From Amblyornis subalaris (lineage: Eukaryota > Chordata > Aves > Passeriformes > Ptilonorhynchidae), in contig JACAXG010000026.1 in assembly GCA_018881555.1 (NCBI GenBank), forward strand, positions 4,583,459 through 4,647,458: a stretch of 64,000 nucleotides of DNA, read 5' to 3'. Position 1 is the first letter of the stretch. Each line of letters opens with the position of its first letter. Of the stretch, positions 63,381-64,000 are shown piece after piece. The notes under the pieces were generated by a model. The model was not told the origin of the DNA and made no database searches. It saw nothing but the letters and a program-made list of their open reading frames with translations. The position numbers and the translations under genes are program-made.

Positions 63381-64000
63381 ACTTTGCTGATAAATCCTCC
63401 TCTCTGCTTCTAATCTTCAGTTAAAACCTGAACAACATAAAAACTGCCTCAGGGTTTCACAAGACTCACAGTAGAGCATCACACGGCACTATAGTAAAAC
63501 TGATTCATCTTGACCTCTCCTTTCACAGCTACACATGAAAATACATTCTAATAAACCTCCGGTATGTAACCTTGTTTATACTGCATACTTTCAGAAGCAG
63601 TTTGCAGAGATGCTAAAATGGGATTAAAACTGATATTTCAATTACATTTCAAGATTATACGTGATCACATTCTTGAATCTTTTGGCTTTGATCTTGCATT
63701 AACAGATTTATAGCACTGATAAATTATTCTTTCAATTGAATACCATTTTGTGTACATTAAATCTAAAACATGATCAGTGTGCTTTTTGTGTAGCCTTGTA
63801 AGAGAAGAGCAAGTTGTATAGTGTCAGAATGAGTGCCAAGAAACTAAAGAGCATGTATCTCCATACCTTCCACATGCAACTAGATCTGTATGTCTCCTCA
63901 TAACAGAAATTTTATTTGGTTCCCCTTTTGGGTTCATTCCCAAAGTGCAATGGCAGGCATCAATTCTGTTGCCTGGTATATCCATGGTCCTTATCTTGGC
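63381..64000. other. Non-coding stretch downstream of the gene
   Basis: AT-rich, no exon or repeat recognised. It probably is 3' flank of the gene above. Confidence 0.4.

Noticed and set aside
1..64000. tRNA, rRNA, CRISPR arrays, bacterial operons
   Set aside because: No cloverleaf with intact A and B boxes, no rRNA-like core and no spaced repeats were seen; the sequence is vertebrate nuclear DNA.

Overview
The window looks like about 64 kb of a bird nuclear genome. The clearest sign is several copies of the avian CR1 LINE 3' end (for example 18084-18314, 42232-42350 and 43953-44057). Long-terminal-repeat (LTR) sequences of avian endogenous-retrovirus type, AT-rich non-coding DNA, CA microsatellites and the absence of any prokaryote-like gene packing agree with this. 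Many isolated single N bases are scattered along it, with no long gaps, as if ambiguous or heterozygous positions had been masked. I cannot name the species; a passerine is possible.

The window is mostly intron or intergenic DNA. Long open frames are almost all chance. Reading splice signals instead of open frames, I find one plus-strand multi-exon gene whose last five exons appear to lie here: 18867-18933, 25412-25509, 54597-54737, 62825-62901 and 63262 onward. The reading phases join at every junction (0>1, 1>0, 0>0, 0>2, then 2>stop). The coding part totals 402 bases, that is 133 residues plus a TAA at 63278-63280. An AATAAA signal follows at 63344-63349. I do not recognise the protein. 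What is visible is a basic, polar, Gln/Lys-rich tail with no obvious membrane segment. The 5' part of the gene is left of the window or not seen by me.

Layout: 1-1794, nothing recognised. 1795-2316, minus-strand solo LTR. 2317-7380, nothing firm. 7386-7528, a dense CpG cluster in AT-rich surroundings, followed by a possible small exon. 7602-18866, CR1 tail, microsatellite and an RFX-type X-box palindrome at 12897-12910. 18867-25509, first two gene exons, with CR1 pieces around the first. 25510-54596, a 29 kb intron with CR1 fragments, small tandem duplications, several exon-like decoys and an LTR-like block at 50557-51040. 54597-63400, the three last exons, with a well-bounded solo LTR (55707-56081, 5-bp target duplication) between them. 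63400-64000, nothing recognised.

The exon chain is inferred from splice signals, phase and open frame only. It has not been compared with any database or transcript.
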